64,000 bases of DNA from Clostridium cavendishii DSM 21758. GTDB taxonomy: Bacteria > Bacillota > Clostridia > Clostridiales > Clostridiaceae. The stretch lies in NCBI RefSeq assembly GCF_900141845.1, contig NZ_FQZB01000007.1, forward strand, positions 255,202 through 319,201. Direction: 5' to 3'. Position numbers and translations under genes: made by a program. Shown here one piece after another: positions 23,026-31,464 of the stretch. The stretch's first letter is position 1. The number at the start of each line of letters is the position of its first letter. Below the pieces are notes generated by a model. That model was given only the letters and a program-made list of their open reading frames with translations. It was not told where the DNA came from and searched no databases.

Positions 23026-26000
23026 ATGAGAAAAATGTGCAAAATGAAAAGGGTTACAGGTGCGTTACTTACAGTTATGATGACAGCTTATACTGTAACA
23101 CCAGGCTTTTCAACACTAGTAAGAGCTGATGAACTTCAAAAAGGAGACAAGGTTATTGACTTAGTTGGAATAACAGATTTCCATGGACAATTAACTTATG
23201 TGAAGGGTGATAAAGTTACTCAAACAGCAGCAATTTTATCTAAAGCAGTAAAAGATGTACAAAAAAGTAATCCTGAAGGAACATTAGTAATAGGTGGTGG
23301 AGATTTATATCAAGGTACTCCAGAATCAAACATATTAAAAGGGGTTCCAGTACAAAAAGTAATGAGTGGACTAGGTATGGAAGTTACTGCACTTGGGAAT
23401 CATGAATTTGACTGGGGATTAGAAACAATAAAAGATGAAACAATGAAAGATGCAAAATACGAAATTCTTTGTGCTAATATGTACAAAAAAGGTACGAATG
23501 AAAGACCATACAAACCATATAAAGTTATCAAAAAAAATGGAGTTAAAATAGCTGTAGTTGGTGCTATTAGTACAGATACTCCAGGAATAGTTTTAAAATC
23601 CAGAGTTGAAAATTACGAATTTAAAGATGAAGCAACAGAAATAAACAAAGCAGTTGAAGAAGTTAAAGATGCAGAAAAACCAGATGCTGTAATATTAACT
23701 ATTCATGAAGGTGAGAGAGATGACCCAAAAGAAATTCCTCTTACAAAGGTTGTTAATAAGTTAAAGGGAGTTGATGCTGTATTTGGTGGACATTCCCATT
23801 GGCAAAAGGATATGATAGTCAAGGATGCGGATGGTAAGGAAAGACCAGTTGTTATAGCAAGTTCTAATGGAAAAGGTTATGTAGACATGAAAATGACAGT
23901 TAAGGCTGATAACACTCTATCATTTTCAGCTCCAAAAACAAACTATAATAATTTATTAAAAGCAAAAGAAGAAGATCCAGAAGCAAGAGCTATAGTTGAT
24001 GAGGCTGTAGCACAAGTTGCCCCTAAATTTGCAGTTGAAATAGGAAGTACAACTAAAGGTTTAAATAGAAGTTTTAAAGGAGACTATGGAGATTCTCAAC
24101 TAGGTAATTGGGCATGTGAAGTAACAAAGAAAGCAACTAAGGCAGATGTTGCAATACAAAATAATGGAGGAATAAGAGCAGATATACCAGCTGGAAAGAT
24201 TACAGTAGGTACAATGTTTAATATAATGCCATTTGATAATGAATTAGTAACTCTTGAATTAACAGGAGCTCAATTCAAAACTTTACTTGAACAATCTGTT
24301 GCTGATACTGAAAAGGGTAAGGCAAGTGGAGTTCAAATAGCAGGTGCTAAATTTGAATATGATATGAGTAGACCAAGTGGTAACAGAATAACTAAGGTTA
24401 CAAAGGATGATGGTAGTGCAATAAAAGCTGATCAAAAATTAGTTCTTGCTACTTCAGACTTTTTATCAACAGGTACAGCTAGTAATCTTACTGTTTTTGG
24501 TGATAAAACAATTCAAGAATCAATCAATAAAACACATCGCTTATTAAGAGATGTATTTGCTGATGCAGTTAAAGAGACTGGAGTTATAGATTCAGCGGTG
24601 GATGGTAGAATAAAAGTAGGTAAAGTAGTTGAAAATGCAGATAAAAATGTACAAATATTAGCTACTTCTGACCTTCATAACAGAATGGTAGCTTGGGATT
24701 ATGCAACAGATTCGGCTAATCCAAAGGGAAGCTTTGCAAAAGTAGCTACTAAAGTGAAAGCGCTAAGAGAGACTAATGAAAATACAATATTGGTAGATGC
24801 TGGAGATGCTGTACAAGATAATTCAGCAGCATTATTCTTAGATATGACTAAGTATCCAGTTCATCCAATGATACAAGGAATGAACAAATTAGGTTATGAT
24901 ATATGGACATTGGGTAATCATGAATTTAACTATGGAATACCAACATTAAAGAATTTTATAAAGACTTCAAATGCGAAAGTACTTTGTGCAAATCTTTATG
25001 ATACTGATGGTAAGACAAGAATAGCGGCGCCATATGAAATAGTAGAAAGAGATGGAGTTAAAATAGGTTTTATAGGAATAACAACTCCTAATATAAATAA
25101 ATGGGATTCAGTTAACTTAAAAGATTATAAAGTTACAGGTGCAGTAGAAGAAGTTCAAGCAGCTATAAAAGAGCTTACAGGAAAAGTTGATACTATGGTT
25201 GGAGTTTTCCATATGGGAGAGCAAGATGAGTATGATATACCTGAAACAGGTGTTATATCTGTAGCAAGTAAGTGTCCGGAATTATCAACAATAATAGCTG
25301 CACACATGCATATAACTATAGATAAGCATTATGCTTATAAAGGAAAAGCATATGGTTCTATTACTGATAAAACTGGAAAGATTACTTATGTAGCTTTAGA
25401 TAAGGATATAAATTCTACAAATGTAACTAAAGAAGAATATGATGAAGCTGTTAAAAATGGAGTTATGATTGTAGAAAACGGTAAGTTTGCAGAAAACTTA
25501 GGAAAGTTAAATTTAACATTTGCTAATAAAGATGGTAAATACCAATTAACAAATAAAACTTTTGGATTAGAAAATTTGGCTAATGTTGAAGAAGACAAAG
25601 AATTTGTTGAATTATTTAAACAATATGATGAAATTGCTAAACAAGATGCAAAAATAGTAATTGGACAACTTAAAGGTGGAGATTTAGTTCCACAAGATGT
25701 AGTAAAGGGAATACCAGAATCACAAGTAGCTCCAACAGCTATGATTGATTTAATAAACAAAGTTCAAATGTACTATGGAGAAAAAATTTCTGGTAAGAAA
25801 ATAGATGTAGCTGCAGCTGCTGCATTTAGGGGAGATGCAAATATTAAGGAAGGTAATATTACTAAATCAGGTACTTCTTTAATATACAAATATGATAATA
25901 CTTTATATGTAGTTGAAGTTACAGGAAAACAATTAAAAGAATATATGGAATGGTCATCAAGTTACTATAATACTTATAAAGATGGTGACTTAACAGTATC

Positions 26001-27288
26001 ATTTAATCCTAAAATGCCAGGTTACAACTATGATATGTTTACAGGTGTTAAATATCAAATTGATATTTCTAAAAATGTTGGTAATAGAATACTAAACTTA
26101 ACAAAGATGGATGGAACAAAAATAACTGATGATATGAAATTAACTCTTGCAGTAAATGATTATAGAGGAAAGAGCCAATTAATGGGCGCTAAAACAATCT
26201 TCAGTGATAAGAGTGAAGCAAAATTGATATGCAAATCAGAAGATAAAATGGGCGATGACGGAAGAATAAGAGACTTACTAAGAAGTTATATAGTAGATGT
26301 TAAAAGCGGAGTTATTACTCCAGAATGTGATAACAATTGGTCAATAGTAGGTAACAATTGGGATCCAGCTCAAAGAGCAGCTTTAATAAAAGCAGTTAAT
26401 GAAGGAAAATTACAACCTAAAGCATCAGAAGATGGTAAGACATCAAATGCTATAGCTTTAACATGGGCTGATGTACAAGCAGTAGGGGGTTCAGTAGATC
26501 CTAGTAATCCAGTAGATCCTAGTAATCCAGTGGATCCAAACAAACCAGTGGATCCAACTAATCCAGTAGATCCAGGTAAACCTGTAAATCCAACTAAACC
26601 TGAAAATAAAGAACAAGCAAAAGTTGAATCTAAGCTTGAAAATAATAAAGTTGTTGTAAATAAAATAGCTAATAAAGATGCTGAAAATGTAATTGAAGCA
26701 AAAGATTTAGATAGCAAAAATGTAACTGAAATTGAAATAGGAAATGCTGAAGAAATGAGAGATGGTAAAGGTAGTATTAAAGTGAATATTAAAGATGCTG
26801 TTATAAACCTTCCTTTCTCAGCTATAGATAAAGAGCTTTTAGTTCCAGGTTCAACTGTAGTATTAAGAAGCAAGGTCATAGACAATGCTGATATAGTTAA
26901 GAACTTAAAAGGTGTTAAAAAAGTATACAGCTTTGACTTAATTGTGAAAAATGGAGATAAGGAAACTCAAATTCATAATTTCAAAGATGGAAAAGCAGAA
27001 ATAACAATAACATTAAGTGATGATGAATTAAAAGGATTAAATAAAGATAAACTAGCAGTATTCTATTATAATGAACAAACTAAGAAGTTTGAAATAATGG
27101 AAACTAAAGTTGATGGAAACAAGGTTACATTCTTAACTCCTCACTTCTCACAATATGTAATAGCAGAAAAGCAAGATGGAGATAGCTCATTGCCTAAAAC
27201 AGGAAGTGATGTAAATACAACAAATGTTGCGCTATTAGCATTAGGTCTTATAGGACTAGGAGTAGTTGTTATTAGAAGAAAAAAATAA
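23026..27288 (+). CDS. Wall-anchored bifunctional nucleotidase: UshA-like half, CpdB-like half, LPXTG
   Basis: A 1420-residue surface enzyme. Signal peptide 1-34. First half: metallophosphoesterase (DFHGQ ~51, GNHEFDWG ~124, GGHSHW ~253) plus 5'-nucleotidase C domain with NNGGIRAD (~379), the UshA type that dephosphorylates nucleotides. Second half: metallophosphoesterase (SDLHNRM ~547, GNHEFNYG ~630, AAHMHI ~755) plus a C domain with AAFRGD (~933) and LKEYMEWS, as in CpdB-type 2',3'-cyclic nucleotide phosphodiesterase/3'-nucleotidase. Then a PVDPSN repeat spacer (~1156-1192), a beta domain, LPKTG (1389-1393), hydrophobic segment and RRKK. It should scavenge phosphate and nucleosides from RNA or extracellular nucleotides. 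Bacillus YfkN has the same two activities in the opposite order. Monocistronic, with a cre-like site in the promoter. Confidence 0.9.
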   Translation: MRKMCKMKRVTGALLTVMMTAYTVTPGFSTLVRADELQKGDKVIDLVGITDFHGQLTYVKGDKVTQTAAILSKAVKDVQKSNPEGTLVIGGGDLYQGTPESNILKGVPVQKVMSGLGMEVTALGNHEFDWGLETIKDETMKDAKYEILCANMYKKGTNERPYKPYKVIKKNGVKIAVVGAISTDTPGIVLKSRVENYEFKDEATEINKAVEEVKDAEKPDAVILTIHEGERDDPKEIPLTKVVNKLKGVDAVFGGHSHWQKDMIVKDADGKERPVVIASSNGKGYVDMKMTVKADNTLSFSAPKTNYNNLLKAKEEDPEARAIVDEAVAQVAPKFAVEIGSTTKGLNRSFKGDYGDSQLGNWACEVTKKATKADVAIQNNGGIRADIPAGKITVGTMFNIMPFDNELVTLELTGAQFKTLLEQSVADTEKGKASGVQIAGAKFEYDMSRPSGNRITKVTKDDGSAIKADQKLVLATSDFLSTGTASNLTVFGDKTIQESINKTHRLLRDVFADAVKETGVIDSAVDGRIKVGKVVENADKNVQILATSDLHNRMVAWDYATDSANPKGSFAKVATKVKALRETNENTILVDAGDAVQDNSAALFLDMTKYPVHPMIQGMNKLGYDIWTLGNHEFNYGIPTLKNFIKTSNAKVLCANLYDTDGKTRIAAPYEIVERDGVKIGFIGITTPNINKWDSVNLKDYKVTGAVEEVQAAIKELTGKVDTMVGVFHMGEQDEYDIPETGVISVASKCPELSTIIAAHMHITIDKHYAYKGKAYGSITDKTGKITYVALDKDINSTNVTKEEYDEAVKNGVMIVENGKFAENLGKLNLTFANKDGKYQLTNKTFGLENLANVEEDKEFVELFKQYDEIAKQDAKIVIGQLKGGDLVPQDVVKGIPESQVAPTAMIDLINKVQMYYGEKISGKKIDVAAAAAFRGDANIKEGNITKSGTSLIYKYDNTLYVVEVTGKQLKEYMEWSSSYYNTYKDGDLTVSFNPKMPGYNYDMFTGVKYQIDISKNVGNRILNLTKMDGTKITDDMKLTLAVNDYRGKSQLMGAKTIFSDKSEAKLICKSEDKMGDDGRIRDLLRSYIVDVKSGVITPECDNNWSIVGNNWDPAQRAALIKAVNEGKLQPKASEDGKTSNAIALTWADVQAVGGSVDPSNPVDPSNPVDPNKPVDPTNPVDPGKPVNPTKPENKEQAKVESKLENNKVVVNKIANKDAENVIEAKDLDSKNVTEIEIGNAEEMRDGKGSIKVNIKDAVINLPFSAIDKELLVPGSTVVLRSKVIDNADIVKNLKGVKKVYSFDLIVKNGDKETQIHNFKDGKAEITITLSDDELKGLNKDKLAVFYYNEQTKKFEIMETKVDGNKVTFLTPHFSQYVIAEKQDGDSSLPKTGSDVNTTNVALLALGLIGLGVVVIRRKK
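26492..26600 (+). repeat. 18-bp tandem repeats encoding PVDPxxP wall-spanning spacer
   Basis: About six imperfect 18-base units encode VDPSNP, VDPNKP, VDPTNP, VDPGKP and similar. Proline-rich hexapeptides like this carry a protein through the cell wall just before its sorting signal. Unit number may vary between strains. Confidence 0.85.
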
Positions 27289-27305
27289 TATGATTATATA
27301 AATTT

Positions 27306-27350
27306 AAGGTACTGAAAATATGTTAAAGATTTTTAGTACCTTATTTTCAT
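27306..27350 (+). terminator. Terminator after the nucleotidase gene
   Basis: A 14-bp stem with one G-U pair (27306-27319 with 27329-27342) is followed by ATTTTC. Confidence 0.75.
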
Positions 27351-27409
27351 TAAAACAATTTAGTATTTAAATTACAGGTTTATAAGAAATTTTTGAAATC
27401 AAAGAAGCA

Positions 27410-27438
27410 TTGACAATTTTAGCAAATGGGTCTAAACT
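27410..27438 (+). promoter_or_regulatory. Promoter of the TPP-riboswitch operon
   Basis: TTGACA (27410-27415), 17-base spacer, TAAACT (27433-27438), about 30 bases ahead of the riboswitch. Confidence 0.65.
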
Positions 27439-27471
27439 AGAGATGATAAAGATTATCAAATAATTTAATAT

Positions 27472-27546
27472 ACAGGGGAGGTTCACGCCTGAGAGGAGAT
27501 ATTATCTCGACCCTTAACCTGATTTGGATAATGCCAACGTAGGGAG
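27472..27546 (+). promoter_or_regulatory. TPP riboswitch (THI element)
   Basis: The conserved core is plain: ACAGGGGA at the start of P1, CTGAGAGG (27489-27496), CGACCCTTAACCTGAT, GGATAATGCCAACGTAGGGA at the end. The variable P3a arm here is short. Bound thiamine pyrophosphate should favour the terminator hairpin that follows (27569-27602) and shut the HMP transporter operon. Confidence 0.96.
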
Positions 27547-27568
27547 TTTTTATGCAAGAAAAGCTATA

Positions 27569-27602
27569 AAGCTATACCGTTAATTGGTATAGCTTTTTTT
27601 TA
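27569..27602 (+). terminator. Riboswitch-controlled terminator
   Basis: A 10-bp perfect stem AAGCTATACC/GGTATAGCTT (27569-27578, 27586-27595), then eight or more Ts. AAGCTATA occurs twice in a row (27560 and 27569), which offers an alternative pairing for the antiterminator state. Confidence 0.9.
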
Positions 27603-27733
27603 CTTTTATAAGTAAAAATATAAATTATAATTTGGGTAGTTGGACTTACTGGGTTAATTTTAATTATACTTATTAGGTGTTTAGGGAAGAAATAAACTAT
27701 TTATTGTTTTAATGAGAGAAGGAGGAAAAAAAT

Positions 27734-28024
27734 ATGAGGTTAGGAAATGTTAGCTTACAAGTAATACCATTAGTAGAACCAGAAAAAGTATATCCAGTAG
27801 TAGATAAGGTTATAGAATATATAGCTTCTACGGGGGTTAAGTATGAGGTAGGACCTATGGAAACTACTATGGAGGGTGATTTGAAGGAATTATTAGATAT
27901 AGTTTCAGTTGCACAGGATATTTGTGTAGAGCAAGGGGCTTATAGGATAGCTTCAGTTGTGAAAATAGATTATAAACCAGAGGGTGTTACAATAGATGAA
28001 AAAGTTAAGAAATATAGGAAGTAG
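27734..28024 (+). CDS. Thiamine-binding MTH1187/YkoF-family protein
   Basis: A 96-residue protein of the MTH1187 (former DUF77) family: VSLQVIPLVEPEKVYPVVDKV, the G-x-x-Y-E-V-G-P-M-E-T-T-M-E-G core near residues 34-49 and QGAYRIASVVKIDYKP. Members form ferredoxin-like multimers that bind thiamine or related pyrimidines in the cytoplasm. It is the first gene after the TPP riboswitch, consistent with handling the imported HMP or thiamine. AGGAGG precedes ATG. Its last 29 bases overlap the permease gene. Confidence 0.85.
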   Translation: MRLGNVSLQVIPLVEPEKVYPVVDKVIEYIASTGVKYEVGPMETTMEGDLKELLDIVSVAQDICVEQGAYRIASVVKIDYKPEGVTIDEKVKKYRK

Positions 28025-28766
28025 AATAGCACCTATAATATTTTTTGTTTTGCTAATAATATTATGGGAGCTTATAGTACATATAAATGGAGTAAAAGCT
28101 TATATACTTCCATCACCTAGTGTGATTATGAAAGCTTTAATAAAGGATTCGGGTTTATTATTAGAACATAGTAAAATAACTATGTATGAAGCTTTTCTAG
28201 GATTTTTAATAGCTATTTTATTATCACTAGCTTTATCTATTATTATGGATGCTTTTACTTTAATTAAAAAATGTCTATATCCATTAATTATAGTGTCTCA
28301 AACAGTACCAATAATAGCTTTAGCACCATTATTTATAATATGGTTTGGTTTTGGAATAATGCCAAAGGTAATAGTTGTAGTTATGGTATGTTTTTTTCCT
28401 ATGGTTATCAGTTTAGTTGATGGAATGGCTTCCGTAGATGAAGAATATATTAATCATTTCAGGCTTATGGGAGCAAATAAAATACAAATATTTTTTAATT
28501 TAAAATTACCTTATGGACTTATAAATTTCTTCTCGGGTATGAGAATAGCTGCTACTTATTCTATAATGGGAGCAATTATAGGAGAGTGGCTTGGAGGAGA
28601 AAAAGGGTTAGGTATATATATGGTTAGAGCAAAGTCCGCATATGCCTTGGACAAGGTTTTTGCAGCAATAATAATAGTAGTAGTTTTATCTATAATATGT
28701 GTTAACTTTATAAAATTTATAGAAAAAATAGCTACACCTTGGAAAAAAATTAATAATAAAAGGTAG
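27996..28766 (+). CDS. thiX: HMP/thiamine-precursor ABC transporter permease ThiX-like
   Basis: A 256-residue BPD-type inner membrane protein with about six helices. The EAA cytoplasmic loop is at EEYINHFRLMGANKIQIFFNLKLP (residues ~149-172, split here by description only), followed by GMRIAATYSIMGAIIGEWLGG. This is the SsuC/TauC/ThiX-type permease. Context decides its job: downstream of a TPP riboswitch and next to a THI5/ThiY-type binding protein and an ATPase, it is the ThiX component of the hydroxymethylpyrimidine uptake system. ATG at 27996 lies inside the end of the preceding gene, with AGAGGGTG upstream, so translation is coupled. Confidence 0.88.
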   Translation: MKKLRNIGSRIAPIIFFVLLIILWELIVHINGVKAYILPSPSVIMKALIKDSGLLLEHSKITMYEAFLGFLIAILLSLALSIIMDAFTLIKKCLYPLIIVSQTVPIIALAPLFIIWFGFGIMPKVIVVVMVCFFPMVISLVDGMASVDEEYINHFRLMGANKIQIFFNLKLPYGLINFFSGMRIAATYSIMGAIIGEWLGGEKGLGIYMVRAKSAYALDKVFAAIIIVVVLSIICVNFIKFIEKIATPWKKINNKR

Positions 28767-28776
28767 GGTGAAAGTA

Positions 28777-29787
28777 GTGAAAAAGAAACTTTTAAGCATA
28801 ATAGCATTAACAATAGTTTCAAGTATTTTAATAACAGGTTGTACAAAGAAACAAGATGATTCTAAAGCAGCATCTACTAAGGATTTAGAGAAGGTAAAGC
28901 TAATTCTAGATTGGACCCCAAATACAAATCATACAGGACTGTATGTTGCTAAAGATAAGGGATATTTTAAAGATGAAGGCTTAGAGGTAGAAATAGTTCA
29001 ACCTTCAGAAGGTGCAGTAAGCCAACTTATAGCAGCTAATAAAGGAGATTTTGGTATAAGCTATCAAGAGGATGTAACATTTGCTAGAACATCAGAAAGT
29101 AGTTTGCCTATAAAAGCTGTTGCAACAATAATACAACATAATACATCAGGTTTTGCTGCACCTAAAAGTAAAGGAATAAAGACCCCAAAGGATTTTGAAG
29201 GAAAGACCTATGGTGGTTGGGGGTCGCCTTCTGAAAATGCTATATTAAAAGCAGTCATGGAGAAAGATGGCGGAGATTTTAATAAACTAAAAATAGTTAA
29301 TATAGGAAGCGATGATTTCTTTGCAGCAACTCAAAAAAATGTAGATTTTGCTTGGATTTTTGAAGGCTGGGCAGGAATAGAGGCTAAACAAAAGGGAATA
29401 GATTTAGATTATATTGAAATAGGTAAACTAAATAAGGCATTGGATTACTATACACCTATAATAATAGCCAATGAAGAGACAATAAATAAGAAGCCGGAAC
29501 TAGTTAAAAAGTTTCTAAAAGCAACTTCTAAAGGCTATGAATATGCTATACAAAATCCAGAGGATGCAGGTAAAGTATTACTTAAAAATTCTCCAGAACT
29601 TAATGAAGCCTTAGTTATGGAAAGTCAAAAGTATTTAAAAGATAAATATAAAGCAGAGAGTCCAAGATGGGGAGAAATGAAGGAAAGTGTATGGGATAAC
29701 TATAGTAAATTCCTTTTAGATAATAAATTAATACCTAAAGAATTAAAAGCAAAGGATGCATTTACAAATGAATTCTTACCAAAATAA
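28777..29787 (+). CDS. thiY: HMP/thiamine-precursor substrate-binding lipoprotein ThiY-like
   Basis: A 336-residue lipoprotein. The lipobox LITGC is at residues ~17-21. The mature protein has NMT1/THI5-type features: LDWTPNTNHTGLYVAKDKGYF at the start, FGISYQEDV, GGWGSPSENAI, FAWIFEGWAG. These match the ThiY pyrimidine-precursor binding proteins rather than sulfonate binders. It follows thiX and overlaps thiZ. The start is taken as GTG 28777 because GGGTGAAAG sits 6-8 bases upstream; an in-frame GTG at 28768 is possible and would add three residues. Confidence 0.9.
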   Translation: MKKKLLSIIALTIVSSILITGCTKKQDDSKAASTKDLEKVKLILDWTPNTNHTGLYVAKDKGYFKDEGLEVEIVQPSEGAVSQLIAANKGDFGISYQEDVTFARTSESSLPIKAVATIIQHNTSGFAAPKSKGIKTPKDFEGKTYGGWGSPSENAILKAVMEKDGGDFNKLKIVNIGSDDFFAATQKNVDFAWIFEGWAGIEAKQKGIDLDYIEIGKLNKALDYYTPIIIANEETINKKPELVKKFLKATSKGYEYAIQNPEDAGKVLLKNSPELNEALVMESQKYLKDKYKAESPRWGEMKESVWDNYSKFLLDNKLIPKELKAKDAFTNEFLPK

Positions 29788-30502
29788 AATATTAATAAAA
29801 GATTTAGATAAAAGTTTTAAAAATTTAAAGGTATTAAAAGATATAAATTTAGAGGTTAATGAAGGGGAACTTGTTTCCCTTTTAGGTCCATCAGGAAGTG
29901 GTAAAAGTACAATTTTCAATATTATAGCTGGAACAATGGAAAAGGATAGTGGATTGTTAGAGGTAAATGGAGATATTAGTTATATGTATCAAAAAGATAT
30001 GATGTTACCTTGGAAAACCATAATGAATAATATAGCTATGCCATTAGTCTTAAAAGGAAAACATAAAAAGGAAGCTAAAGCTTTAGTATTAGAGAGTATA
30101 GAAGAGTTTGGTTTAGCTGGATTTGAAGACAAGTATCCTTCACAGTTATCTGGAGGAATGCTTCAAAGAGCTAACTTTTATAGAACATATCTTACATCTT
30201 CCGATATTATGCTTTTAGATGAACCTTTTGGAGCTTTAGATTCTATAACAAGAACTAAAATGCAAAGATGGCTTTTAAATCTTAGAAAAAAGGTAAATTC
30301 AACAATATTGTTTATAACTCATGATATTGATGAAGCCATTATTCTTTCAGATAGAATATATATAATATCTAAAAAGCCTGCTACTGTACTAGAGAATATA
30401 AAAGTTACATTGCCTCATAACAACAGACAGGAAGCTTTAACGACAGAAGAATTTTTAAAGATAAAAAGAAATATTTTAGAAGTTATGAAGGAAGAAATAT
30501 AA
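29768..30502 (+). CDS. thiZ: HMP/thiamine-precursor ABC transporter ATPase ThiZ-like
   Basis: A 244-residue ATPase with Walker A GPSGSGKST (~40-48), Q-loop YMYQKDMMLPW, signature LSGGMLQRA, Walker B IMLLDEPFGALDS and switch region FITHDIDEA. The signature and FGALD are those of nitrate/sulfonate/HMP-type importers. It starts within the 3' end of thiY: ATG 29768 with AAAGG 12 bases upstream is preferred over ATG 29756, which directly touches that site. Last gene of the riboswitch operon; a long hairpin follows. Confidence 0.9.
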   Translation: MNSYQNKILIKDLDKSFKNLKVLKDINLEVNEGELVSLLGPSGSGKSTIFNIIAGTMEKDSGLLEVNGDISYMYQKDMMLPWKTIMNNIAMPLVLKGKHKKEAKALVLESIEEFGLAGFEDKYPSQLSGGMLQRANFYRTYLTSSDIMLLDEPFGALDSITRTKMQRWLLNLRKKVNSTILFITHDIDEAIILSDRIYIISKKPATVLENIKVTLPHNNRQEALTTEEFLKIKRNILEVMKEEI

Positions 30503-30578
30503 TTAAAACAGAAGTTGAAATATTGTAGTTTGTTAAAAATTAGGTGGATTTAAAATATTTCAAATCAAAAATTTAAAT

Positions 30579-30645
30579 AATCTTATATAATTTTCAATGA
30601 CTTTAATTCAAACTGGTCTTAGAAAATTATATAAGATTGTTTTTT
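30579..30645 (+). terminator. Terminator after the HMP transporter operon
   Basis: A 16-bp perfect stem (30579-30594 with 30623-30638), a 28-base loop, and GTTTTTTAT after it. Between it and the next promoter there is also a small 9-bp stem (30722-30730 with 30742-30750) without a T-run; nothing else is evident in 30503-30791. Confidence 0.75.
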
Positions 30646-30791
30646 ATAATTAAATAAATATATAGGTTCTAACAAATAATCTTTATATATAACACTTAAA
30701 ATAATTTATATGATTTTGAATAATCTTAATGTAGAAAGGTAATTAAGATTCATATAATACAAAGTTTTTGTTAAATTTATACACAGAAATA

Positions 30792-30820
30792 TTGACTAAG
30801 AATTTAAAAAGAGATATACT
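30792..30820 (+). promoter_or_regulatory. Promoter of the acetyltransferase-ROK-HAD operon
   Basis: TTGACT (30792-30797), 17-base spacer, TATACT (30815-30820). Confidence 0.8.
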
Positions 30821-30826
30821 TTTGTC

Positions 30827-30846
30827 ATAAACTTTTAAAAGTTTAT
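30827..30846 (+). promoter_or_regulatory. Perfect 20-bp palindrome, probable ROK repressor operator
   Basis: ATAAACTTTTAAAAGTTTAT is its own reverse complement and starts at the expected +1 of the promoter. ROK repressors (XylR, NagC) bind AT-rich palindromes with AAAC/GTTT outer arms; a ROK gene is second in this operon. Confidence 0.7.
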
Positions 30847-30871
30847 AATAAAAGTATGGTGGTGAGAGATT

Positions 30872-31450
30872 TTGACTGAAAAGGAGAAAATGATTGCTGG
30901 AGATTTTTATAATACAAGAGATGGTGAATTAATAGAAATGTATCACAAAGCTCGTAAACTTATTGATGACTTTAATAAGACTACATCTTATGAAATGGAT
31001 GAAAAACAAAGTATCTTAAAAAAATTATTAGGTAGTATAGAAAATGGGGTTTGGATAGAAAAACCTTTTTATTGTGATTATGGTGAAAATATAAGTATAG
31101 GAGAAAATACTTTTATTAATTTTAATTGTACATTTTTAGATTGTAATAAGATAACTGTAGGAGAAAATGTTTTAATTGGACCAAATGTCCAAATATATAC
31201 AGCATCTCATCCGTTAAGACCAATGGAAAGAATAAATAAAGATATATCTAATGGAGAAGCGCCCTATAAAACATTTTCTAGACCGGTAAAGATAGGGAAT
31301 AATGTATGGATTGGTGGTAATGTTACAATATTGCCAGGTGTTGAAATAGGAGATAATTCGGTTATCGGTGCTTCAAGTGTAGTTACAAAATCTATACCTA
31401 GTAATTCAATTGCTTATGGAAATCCATGTAGAGTAGAGAAAACAGTTTAA
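30872..31450 (+). CDS. Maltose/galactoside O-acetyltransferase-like protein (left-handed beta helix)
   Basis: A 192-residue hexapeptide acetyltransferase of the Maa/LacA/NodL group. The N-terminus MTEKEKMIAGDFYNTRDGEL is characteristic; hexapeptide turns run from ~60 to ~185, with the catalytic histidine in YTASHPLRP (~112) and the trimer-active-site WIGGN. Such enzymes acetylate sugars or sugar derivatives with acetyl-CoA. The start is TTG at 30872, 8 bases after GGTGGTGAG, and matches the family N-terminus; no ATG would give it. First gene of an operon with a ROK regulator and a HAD phosphatase, so it may act on the sugar sensed by the ROK protein. Confidence 0.88.
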   Translation: MTEKEKMIAGDFYNTRDGELIEMYHKARKLIDDFNKTTSYEMDEKQSILKKLLGSIENGVWIEKPFYCDYGENISIGENTFINFNCTFLDCNKITVGENVLIGPNVQIYTASHPLRPMERINKDISNGEAPYKTFSRPVKIGNNVWIGGNVTILPGVEIGDNSVIGASSVVTKSIPSNSIAYGNPCRVEKTV

Positions 31451-31464
31451 ACAAAGGAGAAAAT

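Noticed and set aside
26492..26600. Tandem 18-base repeats as a CRISPR-like array
   Set aside because: Units are in frame, contiguous and encode a proline-rich wall spacer; there are no spacers or cas genes.
26370..26885. Long antisense frame over the nucleotidase spacer and similar opposite-strand frames elsewhere
   Set aside because: They are shadows of repetitive or strongly biased coding sequence, have no ribosome binding site and no family features.
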